From assembly GCA_025361185.1 (NCBI GenBank), contig JANYAR010000153.1, positions 1-51,468 on the forward strand: a DNA stretch of 51,468 nt, in the 5' to 3' direction. The stretch is from Alphaproteobacteria bacterium (GTDB lineage Bacteria; Pseudomonadota; Alphaproteobacteria; Micropepsales; Micropepsaceae). The translations under genes and the position numbers were made by a program. Shown piece after piece: positions 34,398 to 42,741 of this stretch (positions within the stretch are counted from its first letter, which is position 1; each line of letters opens with the position of its first letter). The notes below the pieces were generated by a model. The model searched no databases, was not told the DNA's origin, and worked only from the letters and a program-made list of their open reading frames with translations.

Positions 34398-37322
34398 TCA
34401 CAGATTGGCGCGGATGCCGATCGTGAAGTACCGGCCCGTGACGTCCTGCAGCTGCGGTGAAACCGGGTAGGTCAGACCGATATTGGTCCCGGACGGCACC
34501 AGGTCGAGCTGGGAGTTGTAAAGGTTGTTGACCACAAAGTAAGCCGTCATGTCGGTTCCGCCGCTGGTAAAGTTCCGCGAAACGTTCAGGTCGAGGGTGT
34601 TGTACGAGCGCACGTGCGGATGAACCCAGTTATTGGCCGTCGGTGTTATCGCACCGGAGACCTGGCTGAAGCCGCCGACCCAGCGGTCCTGCAACCCAAG
34701 GCTCCAATCGTTGATCGTGTAGTTCAGGAAGCCCGTGAAGCGCGTCTTGGGAGCCGCGACCCGGCCGTAGGCCGCGCCGGGGAACAGAACGGACTCATTG
34801 ACCGGCTGGTAGGACGCCAAGGCCCGCGCCGTCCACGACCCAGCCCAACCGTCAACCAGATCCGACATCTCGAAACTGTAGTTGGTTTCGAAGTCAAACC
34901 CTTCGACCTGGACCGATGCGGTATTGAGGCTCAGGTTGAAGATTTTGGTGGGATAGTTGGCTGGCGTCGTGTTGCTGAAAGGCAGGGGACGCTGATAGAG
35001 CGCGCAATATTGCGAAGTTCCTCCCGAGGATTCGCAAAGCCCCTGGATGGCATTATTGCTGGCTGTGATGCTGCCGATCTGGTTCTTCATGTGGATGCGG
35101 AAATAGTCCAGCGACATCGTCAGGCCGGCGATGAAGTCCGGCGTCCACACCGCACCCACCGTATAGGTGCGGGCGACTTCCGGCGTGAGGGCGGCATTGC
35201 CCTGGCTGACTTGGAAGGTGGTGCTGTTGGTCGCGGTATGAAGGTCGCTAAAGCCGGTGACCCCGACCGTCGGCGGCTGGTTCAGGTCGCTCAGCGTAGG
35301 CGCACGAATGTCGATCGAAGTGGTGCCGCGGAAGCGCAGCTCGTCGATGATATTGTAATCCAGGCCGATCTTCCAGGTCTGGACCGTACCGGAGGTGCTG
35401 TAGTTGGTGTAGCGACCGGCGATGTTGGCATTCAAGCTGCGCACAAGGGGCATATCCTTGAGCAGCGGGACTTCCGCTTCGCCGGCGACTTCCCAGACAT
35501 TGTTCGCGGCATGAACCGGCGCCAAGACGGGCTGGGCGTAGAGCGGCAGCAGCGAACTGCAAAGCCGCAGGCCGGTGCAATCCACCGTGGTGATCGGCGC
35601 ATTGGTGGTGACCGTATAGTCGTTGAAGCGCGCTTCGGACGACAGGGCGGCCTTGATCGGACCGGCCCAGCCTTCAAACACCGTGCCGGAAACCGCGGCG
35701 CCGACATTGTCCATGATGTTGGACTGGTGGTTGTTCGTGGTTTCGGCGAAGTAATTGAAGGCGGTGCGGCTCAGAGCGTTCGGCCCGAACGGATTGATGG
35801 GAACGCAACTGGCATAGGCGGCGGCCGTGGCAGCCTGTGTCGCGGCATAGCAGACCGCCTGACCGGACGCATTGAGCACGGCATCCGATGCGGCATACAG
35901 TTTCTGATAGTTCTGGTTGTTGACCAGGTTCAACGCCAGGCGATTCTCGCCATGCTGGTAGAACAGGTTCCAGGAAAACCGCCCGTCCATGAACGTGCCG
36001 TCCAGGCCCGCCTGCACGTTGAGAAGCCGGTTGACGGTGAGGTTGCCGTTATTCTCGTTCTGGCCCAGACCTTCCAGGAATTCACCCAACTGGAAGGTGT
36101 TGGCAGGCTGCACGGCCGGGTTTGCGGCGGCGACTTGGGCAACGTTGGTGCCGTTATTGCCCAACTGGGTCTGGACGGCGGCGGTCAGGTACGGATTGTT
36201 CTTGTAGAACAAGTCAGCCTGGCCCGCGCCCGGGGTCAGCTTCATCGGGAAGTGCCAGCCGTTGGCATAGGATTCCGAGGCGATGCCCTGAACATAGAAG
36301 TGCGTCGAATCGGTCAAGTCATAGCTGAAACGGGTAAAGATCGTGCCCTGGCGATTGGCGTCCTGCAGGGTGCCGTAGGGCGAATAGGCGCCGTCGCCGC
36401 CCGAATTCTCGTTGCCCGTGCCGGTCGTCACATTACCGGCGGCATCATGCGCGCCGGCAACGCCCGGATTGAACGGACCCAACACGCCATTGGTGATGAA
36501 TTGCTGCTGATTGGCCAAAGGACAGGCGGGAACGCAGCCCTGGACCAGGCCGCCGAAGGTCGAATTCGGCCTGCGGCCGTTCGGGATGTAGGCGAAGGGA
36601 TTGGCCACCGAGCCGGAGCCAACCTGCGCATAGGTCGACGGTCCATAGGGCCGGGCGAAGGTGTTGATGCCGTCCCTGTGACGGTATTCCATGGAGGCTT
36701 CGATGTGCCCCCGGCCGCCGAAAAGGTCGGTGCCCGCTGCCAGGCCGAACTTGTAGCCCATGGAATCGCCATAGTTGGAGATGCCGGCATGGGTGTCGAT
36801 CTTCAGGCCAGTGAATTTCTTATCCAGGATGAAGTTCACCACGCCTGACACGGCGTCCGAGCCGTAGACGGCCGAGGCGCCGCCGGTCACGACGTCGACG
36901 CGGGAAACCAGCATTTCCGGCAAGGTGTCGATATCGACCGTGCCGTCGGAATTGGAGGGGGGCGCGCGATGGCCGTCCAGCAGGACCAGCGTGCGCTGGG
37001 CCCCGAACTGGCGCAGGTTCAGCACGTTGCTGGCCGCGTTGATGGTGCCGTCGCCGGCGCGGTTGATAGTCTGGGAGCCCTGGAAGACCGGGAGCTTGTT
37101 CAAACCGTCGGGAATGTTGTTGGGCGTCGTCGCTTCGAGCTGCGCCGCCGAAATGATGGTCAGCGGGGTCGGCGAATTGGCGGCGTCGGAAATGACGCGG
37201 CTGCCGGTGACGGTGACGGATTCTACGCTAGCCCCAGCTCCAGCGCTCTGAGCAACTGCAACACTGGGCAGCGCCACAAGGGCAACGCCACAGGCAAGCC
37301 AATGTCTGATCTTCAAAGCCAT
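34398..37322 (-). CDS. TonB-dependent receptor, STN-less tandem paralogue
   Basis: A 974-residue outer-membrane receptor with signal peptide (about 1-24), TonB box E-S-V-T-V-T-G-S-R-V-I-S near 34, plug with V-T-G-G-A-S-A-V-Y-G-S-D-A, and barrel ending G-R-Y-F-T-I-G-I-R-A-N-L. It is closely similar along its length to the receptor encoded just upstream (for instance the shared D-G-H-R-A-P-P-S-N-S-D-G-T and N-E-N-S-G-G-D-G-A-Y-S-P-Y-G) but lacks that protein's STN domain, the signal peptide running straight into the plug. It should import but not signal. GGGGG precedes the ATG, and the leader carries a hairpin shared with the paralogue. The cargo is unknown. Confidence 0.92.
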   Translation of the reverse strand: MALKIRHWLACGVALVALPSVAVAQSAGAGASVESVTVTGSRVISDAANSPTPLTIISAAQLEATTPNNIPDGLNKLPVFQGSQTINRAGDGTINAASNVLNLRQFGAQRTLVLLDGHRAPPSNSDGTVDIDTLPEMLVSRVDVVTGGASAVYGSDAVSGVVNFILDKKFTGLKIDTHAGISNYGDSMGYKFGLAAGTDLFGGRGHIEASMEYRHRDGINTFARPYGPSTYAQVGSGSVANPFAYIPNGRRPNSTFGGLVQGCVPACPLANQQQFITNGVLGPFNPGVAGAHDAAGNVTTGTGNENSGGDGAYSPYGTLQDANRQGTIFTRFSYDLTDSTHFYVQGIASESYANGWHFPMKLTPGAGQADLFYKNNPYLTAAVQTQLGNNGTNVAQVAAANPAVQPANTFQLGEFLEGLGQNENNGNLTVNRLLNVQAGLDGTFMDGRFSWNLFYQHGENRLALNLVNNQNYQKLYAASDAVLNASGQAVCYAATQAATAAAYASCVPINPFGPNALSRTAFNYFAETTNNHQSNIMDNVGAAVSGTVFEGWAGPIKAALSSEARFNDYTVTTNAPITTVDCTGLRLCSSLLPLYAQPVLAPVHAANNVWEVAGEAEVPLLKDMPLVRSLNANIAGRYTNYSTSGTVQTWKIGLDYNIIDELRFRGTTSIDIRAPTLSDLNQPPTVGVTGFSDLHTATNSTTFQVSQGNAALTPEVARTYTVGAVWTPDFIAGLTMSLDYFRIHMKNQIGSITASNNAIQGLCESSGGTSQYCALYQRPLPFSNTTPANYPTKIFNLSLNTASVQVEGFDFETNYSFEMSDLVDGWAGSWTARALASYQPVNESVLFPGAAYGRVAAPKTRFTGFLNYTINDWSLGLQDRWVGGFSQVSGAITPTANNWVHPHVRSYNTLDLNVSRNFTSGGTDMTAYFVVNNLYNSQLDLVPSGTNIGLTYPVSPQLQDVTGRYFTIGIRANL

Positions 37323-37346
37323 GATTTTCCCCCGAATATTTTACGG

Positions 37347-37365
37347 GCCCCCGTGTGTGGGAGGC
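37347..37365 (-). promoter_or_regulatory. Leader hairpin of the STN-less receptor gene
   Basis: GCC-CCC pairs with GGG-a-GGC around GTGTGT, 24 bases before the start codon. The same position before the paralogous gene has GCCTTC/GAAGGC, so two base pairs change together while the stem is kept. About 80 bases around it are also alike in the two genes, including a GCGATC block and a CGTCT block. Confidence 0.5.
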
Positions 37366-37487
37366 TCTCTGGGGCTAGACGCGCAGGCGATCGCGGTTCC
37401 GCCATGCACGGTCACAAATTTATTACGTTTCGGGACAGTGTGTCCGTTTTGACACGCATCCAGCCAGGCAATGCGCGCGCCGCTGGC

Positions 37488-40400
37488 TCACAGATTGGCG
37501 CGAAGGCCGATCGTGAAATAGCGTCCTGTGATGTCCTGGCCGGGCGCGACCGGGTAATTGAGGCCGATATTCGTCACCGAGGGGACCAGATCCGCCCGGG
37601 CATCGACCAGATTCTGAACAACAAGATAGGCCGACAGGTCGGTCCCGCCGGCTTGGAATTTCCGCTCGATATTCAGATCGACGACATTGAACGAGCGCAC
37701 ATGCGGATTTAGCCAGACTTGGCCTGCCTGGGTGACTTGGCTGAAGCCGCCCAGCCAACGGTCCTGCAAGCCAAGGCGCCAGTCGCCCAGCGAATAGTTC
37801 AGGAAGGCCGTGAAGCGAGTCTTCGGGCCAATCAATGCTCCGATCCCGGAGACCCGGATCGAAGGCGCTCCCGGGAAGGCGACGGATTGAAGGACCGGCT
37901 GATACGTCGCCAGCGCCCGCACCGACCATGACCCCGCCCAATCCTCAACCAGGTCAGACATGCTGAACCGATAATTGGATTCAAAATCAAATCCTTCGGT
38001 CTGAACCGACGCGGTATTGAGATTCTGAGTGAAAATCTTGGTGGGATAGTTCGCCGGCGTTTGGACGCTGAACGGAAAGGGACGCTGATAGAGCTGGCAA
38101 TAGGGAGACGTTCCCCCCGAACTCTCGCACAGCCCCTGAACGGAAATGTTCGTGGCTTGAATTTGCCCGATCGCGTTCTTCATGTGAATGCGGAAATAAT
38201 CGAGCGACGTTGTCAGCCCCGGGATGAAGCCTGGTGTCCATACCGCGCCAATCGTATAGGTGCGCGAAATCTCCGGCGTGAGGCCCGGATTGCCCTGGGT
38301 GGTGTTGAACGTGGTGCTGTTGGTGGAAGTGTGCAGATCGCTGAAGCCGGTGACCGCCACCTGGGCAGGCTGAAAAAGATCGTTCAAGGTAGGCGCCCGG
38401 ATATCGACGGAGGTGGTGCCGCGGAAGCGGAATTCATCGATGACGTTGTAATCCAGCCCCAGCTTCCAGGTCTGGACCGGACCGGAGATGCTGTAGTCCG
38501 TATAGCGGCCCGCCAGGTTGGCATCCAGGCTGCGAACCAGGGGAAGATCCCTTAGCAGCGGGACGCCCATTTCGCCGGCGATTTCCCAGACACTGTTCGA
38601 GGCATGAACCGGCGCCACCACAGGCTGAGCGTAGAGCGGCAGAGTCGGACTGCAGATCCGCAAGCCGGTGCAACTGACGGTCGTCACCGGGGCGTTGGTG
38701 ATGACGGCATAGTCATTGAAGCGCGCCTCCACCGACAACGCCGCCTTGATCGGCCCGGCTGGGCCGTCCAGCACGGTGCCGGACACGCTGCCGCCCAGAT
38801 TGTCCAGGATGTTGGTCTGGCGAAACATCGTGTTCTCCGCGAAGTAGTTAAAGGCATTGCGGGTCACGGCGGTTGGGCCGAAGGGATTGACGGGAACGCA
38901 GTTGGTGTATTGCGCAGCCGTCGGGCCTTGCGTCGCGACATAGCACTGCACGGTTCCGTTCGGACCCGTCACGGCATCCGAGGCGGCGAACAGTTTCTGG
39001 TAATTCTGGTTGTTGGTAAGGTCCTCCGCCAGGCGGTTTTCGCCATGGGTGTAGAACAGGTTCCAGGAAAAGCGTCCCGCCATCAGCGTGCCGTCAAGGC
39101 CGCCCTGAACGCTGAGCAGCCGGTTGACATTGGTGGCGGCATTTGTCTCGCTTTGTCCCAAACCGACCAGGAACTCTCCCAACTGGAAGGTGTTGGTTGC
39201 ATCACTCTGGCCGTTGTTTCCCAGTTGAGTCTGAACCGCAGCGGGCAGGAACGGATTGTTCTTGAAGAAGGTGCTGGCCTGGCCCGCGCCCGGGGTCAGC
39301 TTCATCGGAAAATGCCATCCCGAGGAAAAAGCCTCGGAGGCGGAACCCTGAATGTAGAAGCTGGTGGACTCGTTAACATTATAGCTGAAGCGGGCAAAGA
39401 GTGAACCTTGGCGGTAGGCATCATGGGCGGTGCCATAAGGAGAATAGGCGCCGTCGCCGCCCGAATTTTCATTCCCCGTACCGGGCGTGGGGTTGCCCGT
39501 TGCATCGCGTGCGCCTGCTATGCCGGGGTCAAACGGGCCCAGCACACCGTTCGCCACAAATTGCAGTCCTGCCGCCGGACAGGGAAGGACGCAGTTGTTG
39601 ATCAGTCCACCGAAGGACGAATTCGGTCGGCGGCCATTGGGAATATATGTGAAGGGATTTGCCGCCGTGCCCGACCCCACTTCCGCATAAAGCGATGGTC
39701 CATAGGGCCTGGAAAAGACGTTGAAACCATCCTGATGAAGATATTCCACAGACCCTTCGATGTGTCCCCGGCCAGCGAAGAGCGTGCTGCCCGCCACCAG
39801 TCCAAACTTGTAGCTTGCGGCATCTCCGAAATTTGAGATGCCGGCATTGGTGTCGATCTTGAGACCAATGAATTTCTTGTCCAAAACGAAATTCACCACG
39901 CCGGTCACGGCGTCCGAGCCATACACGGCGCTGGCGCCGCCGGTGACGATATCGACCTGAGACACCAGCATCTGGGGCAAGGTGTCGATATCGACCGTGC
40001 CATCGGAATTGGACGGCGGTGCGCGATGGCCGTCCAGCAGGATAAGGGTGCGCTGGACCCCGAAATTCCGCAGGTTCAGAACATTGCTGGCGAAGTTCAC
40101 GCTGCCATCGCCGGCGCGGCCGATCTGCTGGGAGCCCTGAAAGATCGGAAGCTTGTTGAGCCCGTCGGGAAGGTTGGTGGGGGTTGTGGCGCGAAGCTGC
40201 TCTGCCGAGACCATGGTAAGCGGGGTGGGCGAATTGGCGGCGTCTGAAATGACGCGGCTGCCGGTGACGACAATGGATTCTGATGGTGCGGGCCCTGCAT
40301 CGGCCGTATCGGAGGCTTCGATGACCGGTGCGGTCGTCGCGGCACGGCGCAGCACGATGGTCGTGCCATCGTTGCTGGCCACTTCAAGGCCGGTGCCAAC

Positions 40401-40643
40401 CAGAAGGCTATTCAGCGCGGCTTCCATTTCCATGCTGCCGGACACGGCTTGCGTCTTGATGCCGTGCAATTGGCTGACCGGCGCGATGATCTGGATATTT
40501 TCCTGGCGCGCGAATTCGGGAATGGACTTCGCGGCTTCTTCCGAAGGAATATTGATGCTGCGCGGCTGTGCGGCGGCGGTAACGGGGGGCAGCGTGGCCA
40601 TCGCAACGCCACAGGCAAGCCAGTACTTGCACTTTGAAGCCAT
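37488..40643 (-). CDS. FecA-like TonB-dependent transducer with STN domain, tandem paralogue
   Basis: A 1051-residue receptor with signal peptide (about 1-25), STN domain (about 27-97: S-I-N-I-P-S-E-E-A-A-K-S-I-P-E-F-A), TonB box S-I-V-V-T-G-S-R near 125, plug, and barrel ending R-Y-F-T-I-G-L-R-A-N-L. The STN domain marks it as the signalling partner of the fecR/fecI pair immediately upstream. It is followed after 165 bases by a shortened close paralogue. Many barrel segments are the same in the two proteins, so they probably bind the same or a related ligand. AGGGGG lies before the ATG. Confidence 0.92.
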   Translation of the reverse strand: MASKCKYWLACGVAMATLPPVTAAAQPRSINIPSEEAAKSIPEFARQENIQIIAPVSQLHGIKTQAVSGSMEMEAALNSLLVGTGLEVASNDGTTIVLRRAATTAPVIEASDTADAGPAPSESIVVTGSRVISDAANSPTPLTMVSAEQLRATTPTNLPDGLNKLPIFQGSQQIGRAGDGSVNFASNVLNLRNFGVQRTLILLDGHRAPPSNSDGTVDIDTLPQMLVSQVDIVTGGASAVYGSDAVTGVVNFVLDKKFIGLKIDTNAGISNFGDAASYKFGLVAGSTLFAGRGHIEGSVEYLHQDGFNVFSRPYGPSLYAEVGSGTAANPFTYIPNGRRPNSSFGGLINNCVLPCPAAGLQFVANGVLGPFDPGIAGARDATGNPTPGTGNENSGGDGAYSPYGTAHDAYRQGSLFARFSYNVNESTSFYIQGSASEAFSSGWHFPMKLTPGAGQASTFFKNNPFLPAAVQTQLGNNGQSDATNTFQLGEFLVGLGQSETNAATNVNRLLSVQGGLDGTLMAGRFSWNLFYTHGENRLAEDLTNNQNYQKLFAASDAVTGPNGTVQCYVATQGPTAAQYTNCVPVNPFGPTAVTRNAFNYFAENTMFRQTNILDNLGGSVSGTVLDGPAGPIKAALSVEARFNDYAVITNAPVTTVSCTGLRICSPTLPLYAQPVVAPVHASNSVWEIAGEMGVPLLRDLPLVRSLDANLAGRYTDYSISGPVQTWKLGLDYNVIDEFRFRGTTSVDIRAPTLNDLFQPAQVAVTGFSDLHTSTNSTTFNTTQGNPGLTPEISRTYTIGAVWTPGFIPGLTTSLDYFRIHMKNAIGQIQATNISVQGLCESSGGTSPYCQLYQRPFPFSVQTPANYPTKIFTQNLNTASVQTEGFDFESNYRFSMSDLVEDWAGSWSVRALATYQPVLQSVAFPGAPSIRVSGIGALIGPKTRFTAFLNYSLGDWRLGLQDRWLGGFSQVTQAGQVWLNPHVRSFNVVDLNIERKFQAGGTDLSAYLVVQNLVDARADLVPSVTNIGLNYPVAPGQDITGRYFTIGLRANL

Positions 40644-40666
40644 AATCCCCCTGAAACATTTTACCG

Positions 40667-40684
40667 GCCTTCCTGCGCGAAGGC
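40667..40684 (-). promoter_or_regulatory. Leader hairpin of the STN receptor gene
   Basis: GCCTTC (40667-40672) and GAAGGC (40679-40684) pair perfectly around CTGCGC, 23 bases before the start codon and just ahead of the ribosome binding site. Position and stem are shared with the hairpin before the downstream paralogue, with two compensating base-pair changes. Confidence 0.5.
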
Positions 40685-40763
40685 TCTTATGAACCCAGAC
40701 GCGTAAGGATCGCAGTCCCGCCGCGCAAGGTCTTCTTTTTGATATTTCGCCAGCCCCTGATGC

Positions 40764-41729
40764 TCAACGCGTGAGGCGTACCTCCCCTTCCCCGATCCTG
40801 GCATGGGCGTTGTAGATGATGGCGATTTTCTGGGCAAAAAGCACCGGATCGGTGGCCTTGAACAGACCGGCGATCTCTTCTCTGGCAAGCGCCGGATCGT
40901 CGATAATGATCCTGGTATCGCTATAACGGGAGAATTCCGCCGCGGCTTGCGCCAGGGTTTCGCCTTCAAAGGCGATCTGGCCTTCCCGCCAGGCCATGGC
41001 GCGCTGAACCTGCGCCATGGGAACCGTCCGGGCGGCGATATCGGCATTGTCCGGTGGCGCCACCGCCAATGTGTTGGCGGAGATACGTATCGGCTTGACC
41101 CCGGCGGTCGGTTTGAAAACTTCCACAATGCCCTCGCGCACCAGAACCTGAACCGGCGCGGCATCAAAGTGGCGGACGGTGAAGCTGGTGCCCACGACAC
41201 GCACGCTGGTGTCGCCGGCGCCCACCACAAAGGGCCTGGCCTTGTTCTTGGCCACGTCGAACAGCGCTTCGCCATGGATCAGTTCGACTGAGCGCAAATC
41301 ATCGGAATAATTGACCAGAATCTCCGAAGCCGTGTTGAGGGTAACGACCGAACCGTCTTTCAGTGCAATAACTTTCGTCTCACCCTTGCCGGTCGAGAAG
41401 CGGCCCCGATGGCGCAGAACCTCCCAGCCGGCGCCCACGCCCACCAGCACGGTTGCGGCAATGGCGCTTCCCACCTGCAACATGCGGCGGCGCGACTGCG
41501 TCGCAACCGGGATAAAGTCGGCGGGATCGAAATCCGGGCCAAGGGCGCGGGCGCGCTCGGTCGAGAGCGCCAGCGCCCGCATGCGGCAGAATGCACCCAC
41601 GCAGCGTATGTCTGCGTCGAGCCAGACCTGGAACGCCTGCTCCTGTTCCGGCGACAGCGGGCCGCGATCGACCCGGGCGGCCCAATCGGCCGCCTCGGCA
41701 TCAATCTGGTGGGCAGTCTTTCTAGACAT
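40764..41729 (-). CDS. fecR: FecR-type anti-sigma / signal-transfer protein
   Basis: A 321-residue FecR protein. The start at 41729 (M-S-R-K-T-A-H-Q) overlaps the sigma-factor stop by 8 bases and begins with the usual N-domain (D-W-A-A-R motif near 14). One transmembrane helix lies about 83-100 after S-R-R-R-M. The periplasmic FecR domain has L-K-D-G-S-V-V-T-L-N, G-E-A-L-F-D-V and V-R-E-G-I-V-E-V; the C-terminal part should contact the STN domain of the receptor encoded 120 bases downstream. It sits between fecI and the STN receptor. Confidence 0.92.
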   Translation of the reverse strand: MSRKTAHQIDAEAADWAARVDRGPLSPEQEQAFQVWLDADIRCVGAFCRMRALALSTERARALGPDFDPADFIPVATQSRRRMLQVGSAIAATVLVGVGAGWEVLRHRGRFSTGKGETKVIALKDGSVVTLNTASEILVNYSDDLRSVELIHGEALFDVAKNKARPFVVGAGDTSVRVVGTSFTVRHFDAAPVQVLVREGIVEVFKPTAGVKPIRISANTLAVAPPDNADIAARTVPMAQVQRAMAWREGQIAFEGETLAQAAAEFSRYSDTRIIIDDPALAREEIAGLFKATDPVLFAQKIAIIYNAHARIGEGEVRLTR

Positions 41730-42306
41730 CGCGCTTGAGGGTCCCGTTTTTCCCTGGCCTGGAACTAGACGGATGGGAGGACTCATTTCCGCCATGCACA
41801 AATTGATCGAGCACGAGCAAGAATCCCCGGCTCATATGCTTTTCGACCGTGCTTTCGGCAAGGCCCAGCCTGCTTGCGACTTCGCGCTGGGACAGGCCAT
41901 AGACCCGCCTGAGGGTAAAGACATCGCGCACCTTGCCGGGCAGTCGCGCGATCGTGCCGGCCAGGCGATGCAGTTCGTCACGGTCGATCACCTGGCGCTC
42001 GGGCGAGGGATCGTCGCTGACGACTTCCAGATAATCGAGATCAGGCACCGAAGAGATGGAAACCACCTTCATCCGGCGCAGGTGGTCGATCACCACGGAG
42101 CCCGCGATCTGGAAGGTATAGCTCTTGGCGTCATGCACGTGGCTCACGCTCTCGGCCGCGACCAGCCGCGTGTAGGTCTCCTGGATGATATCGTCCACAT
42201 CGAGCCCACCCAGGCGGCGGCGGCGCAGCCACGCCCGAAGCGCGGGCTCATGCGGCAGCACATGCCGCCCCAACCAGATCGCTCGTTCGTCTGATACCCC
42301 TGCCAT
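41722..42306 (-). CDS. fecI: FecI-type ECF sigma factor
   Basis: A 194-residue ECF sigma factor. Region 2 carries D-V-D-D-I-I-Q-E-T-Y-T-R-L and Y-T-F-Q-I-A-G-S-V-V-I-D-H-L-R-R; region 4 carries R-D-V-F-T-L-R-R-V-Y-G-L-S-Q-R-E-V-A-S-R-L-G. The tail is Ser/Lys-rich. It should turn on the two receptor genes when the STN receptor binds its ligand. It overlaps fecR, and 21 bases upstream of its start lies an 8-base inverted repeat that may control it. Confidence 0.92.
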   Translation of the reverse strand: MAGVSDERAIWLGRHVLPHEPALRAWLRRRRLGGLDVDDIIQETYTRLVAAESVSHVHDAKSYTFQIAGSVVIDHLRRMKVVSISSVPDLDYLEVVSDDPSPERQVIDRDELHRLAGTIARLPGKVRDVFTLRRVYGLSQREVASRLGLAESTVEKHMSRGFLLVLDQFVHGGNESSHPSSSRPGKNGTLKRDV

Positions 42307-42645
42307 GGCCCAATTTAGGGCCTATTTTGACGGCTTGGCAAGAATGGCCGTCAACGCCCGAATTATCGATGTGTCACAGCAAGCGTGCCCAGCGCGGCTT
42401 TTCCGCCATCCGCCGCGGGGTCCATGGAAACCATCCAGCCGCATGATCGAAATTTTTACCAAACCGGAAGCATAAGCATAAATATCCCAAGCTGTTTCTG
42501 TCCGCCGGTTTTCGGCAGGGAGCAGTTGCGCTGGGCGGTGATCTGCTCTTTAGTGCAGACAAGCGGTCTGGGCTTGGCATGCTGGCGCGAGCATTTTCAC
42601 CATGAATGCGATCCAAGACGGCCGCGTCGCTTTCAGGCATCCCCA
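42307..42645. other. Intergenic region upstream of the second fecI
   Basis: No convincing gene. It holds two inverted repeats close to fecI (GGCCC/GGGCC at 42307-42322 and the repeat at 42327-42354), and lower-GC sequence with TAAGCATAAATATCC near 42473-42487 that may be a promoter for the plus-strand gene to the right. The base composition is less GC-rich than the neighbours, in keeping with a junction between unrelated segments. Confidence 0.45.
42327..42354. promoter_or_regulatory. Inverted repeat upstream of the second fecI
   Basis: TTGACGGC (42327-42334) and GCCGTCAA (42347-42354) are perfect 8-base arms around 12 bases, 21-48 bases before the sigma-factor start codon. The spacing, about one and a half helical turns between arms, fits a dimeric regulator site; a leader hairpin is also possible. 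Confidence 0.5.
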
Positions 42646-42741
42646 ATGACGTCGAGCGATGGTCCGCCGGTCGGCGTCGTCATGTCTTGCTTCAACACAG
42701 AGCGCTGTATCGGCGAGATGGTGGAGAATTCAAGCGGATGA
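42646..42741 (+). pseudogene. Truncated start of a family 2 glycosyltransferase
   Basis: A 31-codon frame reads P-P-V-G-V-V-M-S-C-F-N-T-E-R-C-I-G-E-M-V-E-N-S, which resembles the first strand and helix of GT2 enzymes (V-S-V-V-I-P-C-Y-N-x-E-x-Y-I-G-E-x-I-E-S). It then meets the next gene's start in an ATGA overlap. Nothing more of a glycosyltransferase follows. It may be a scrap left where the next gene was inserted, or a chance likeness. Confidence 0.4.

Noticed and set aside
34614..36848. A 744-codon open frame on the plus strand inside the receptor gene
   Set aside because: It is a shadow of the TonB-dependent receptor on the other strand: composition is rich in Arg, Gly and Ile with no domain, no signal peptide and no ribosome site.
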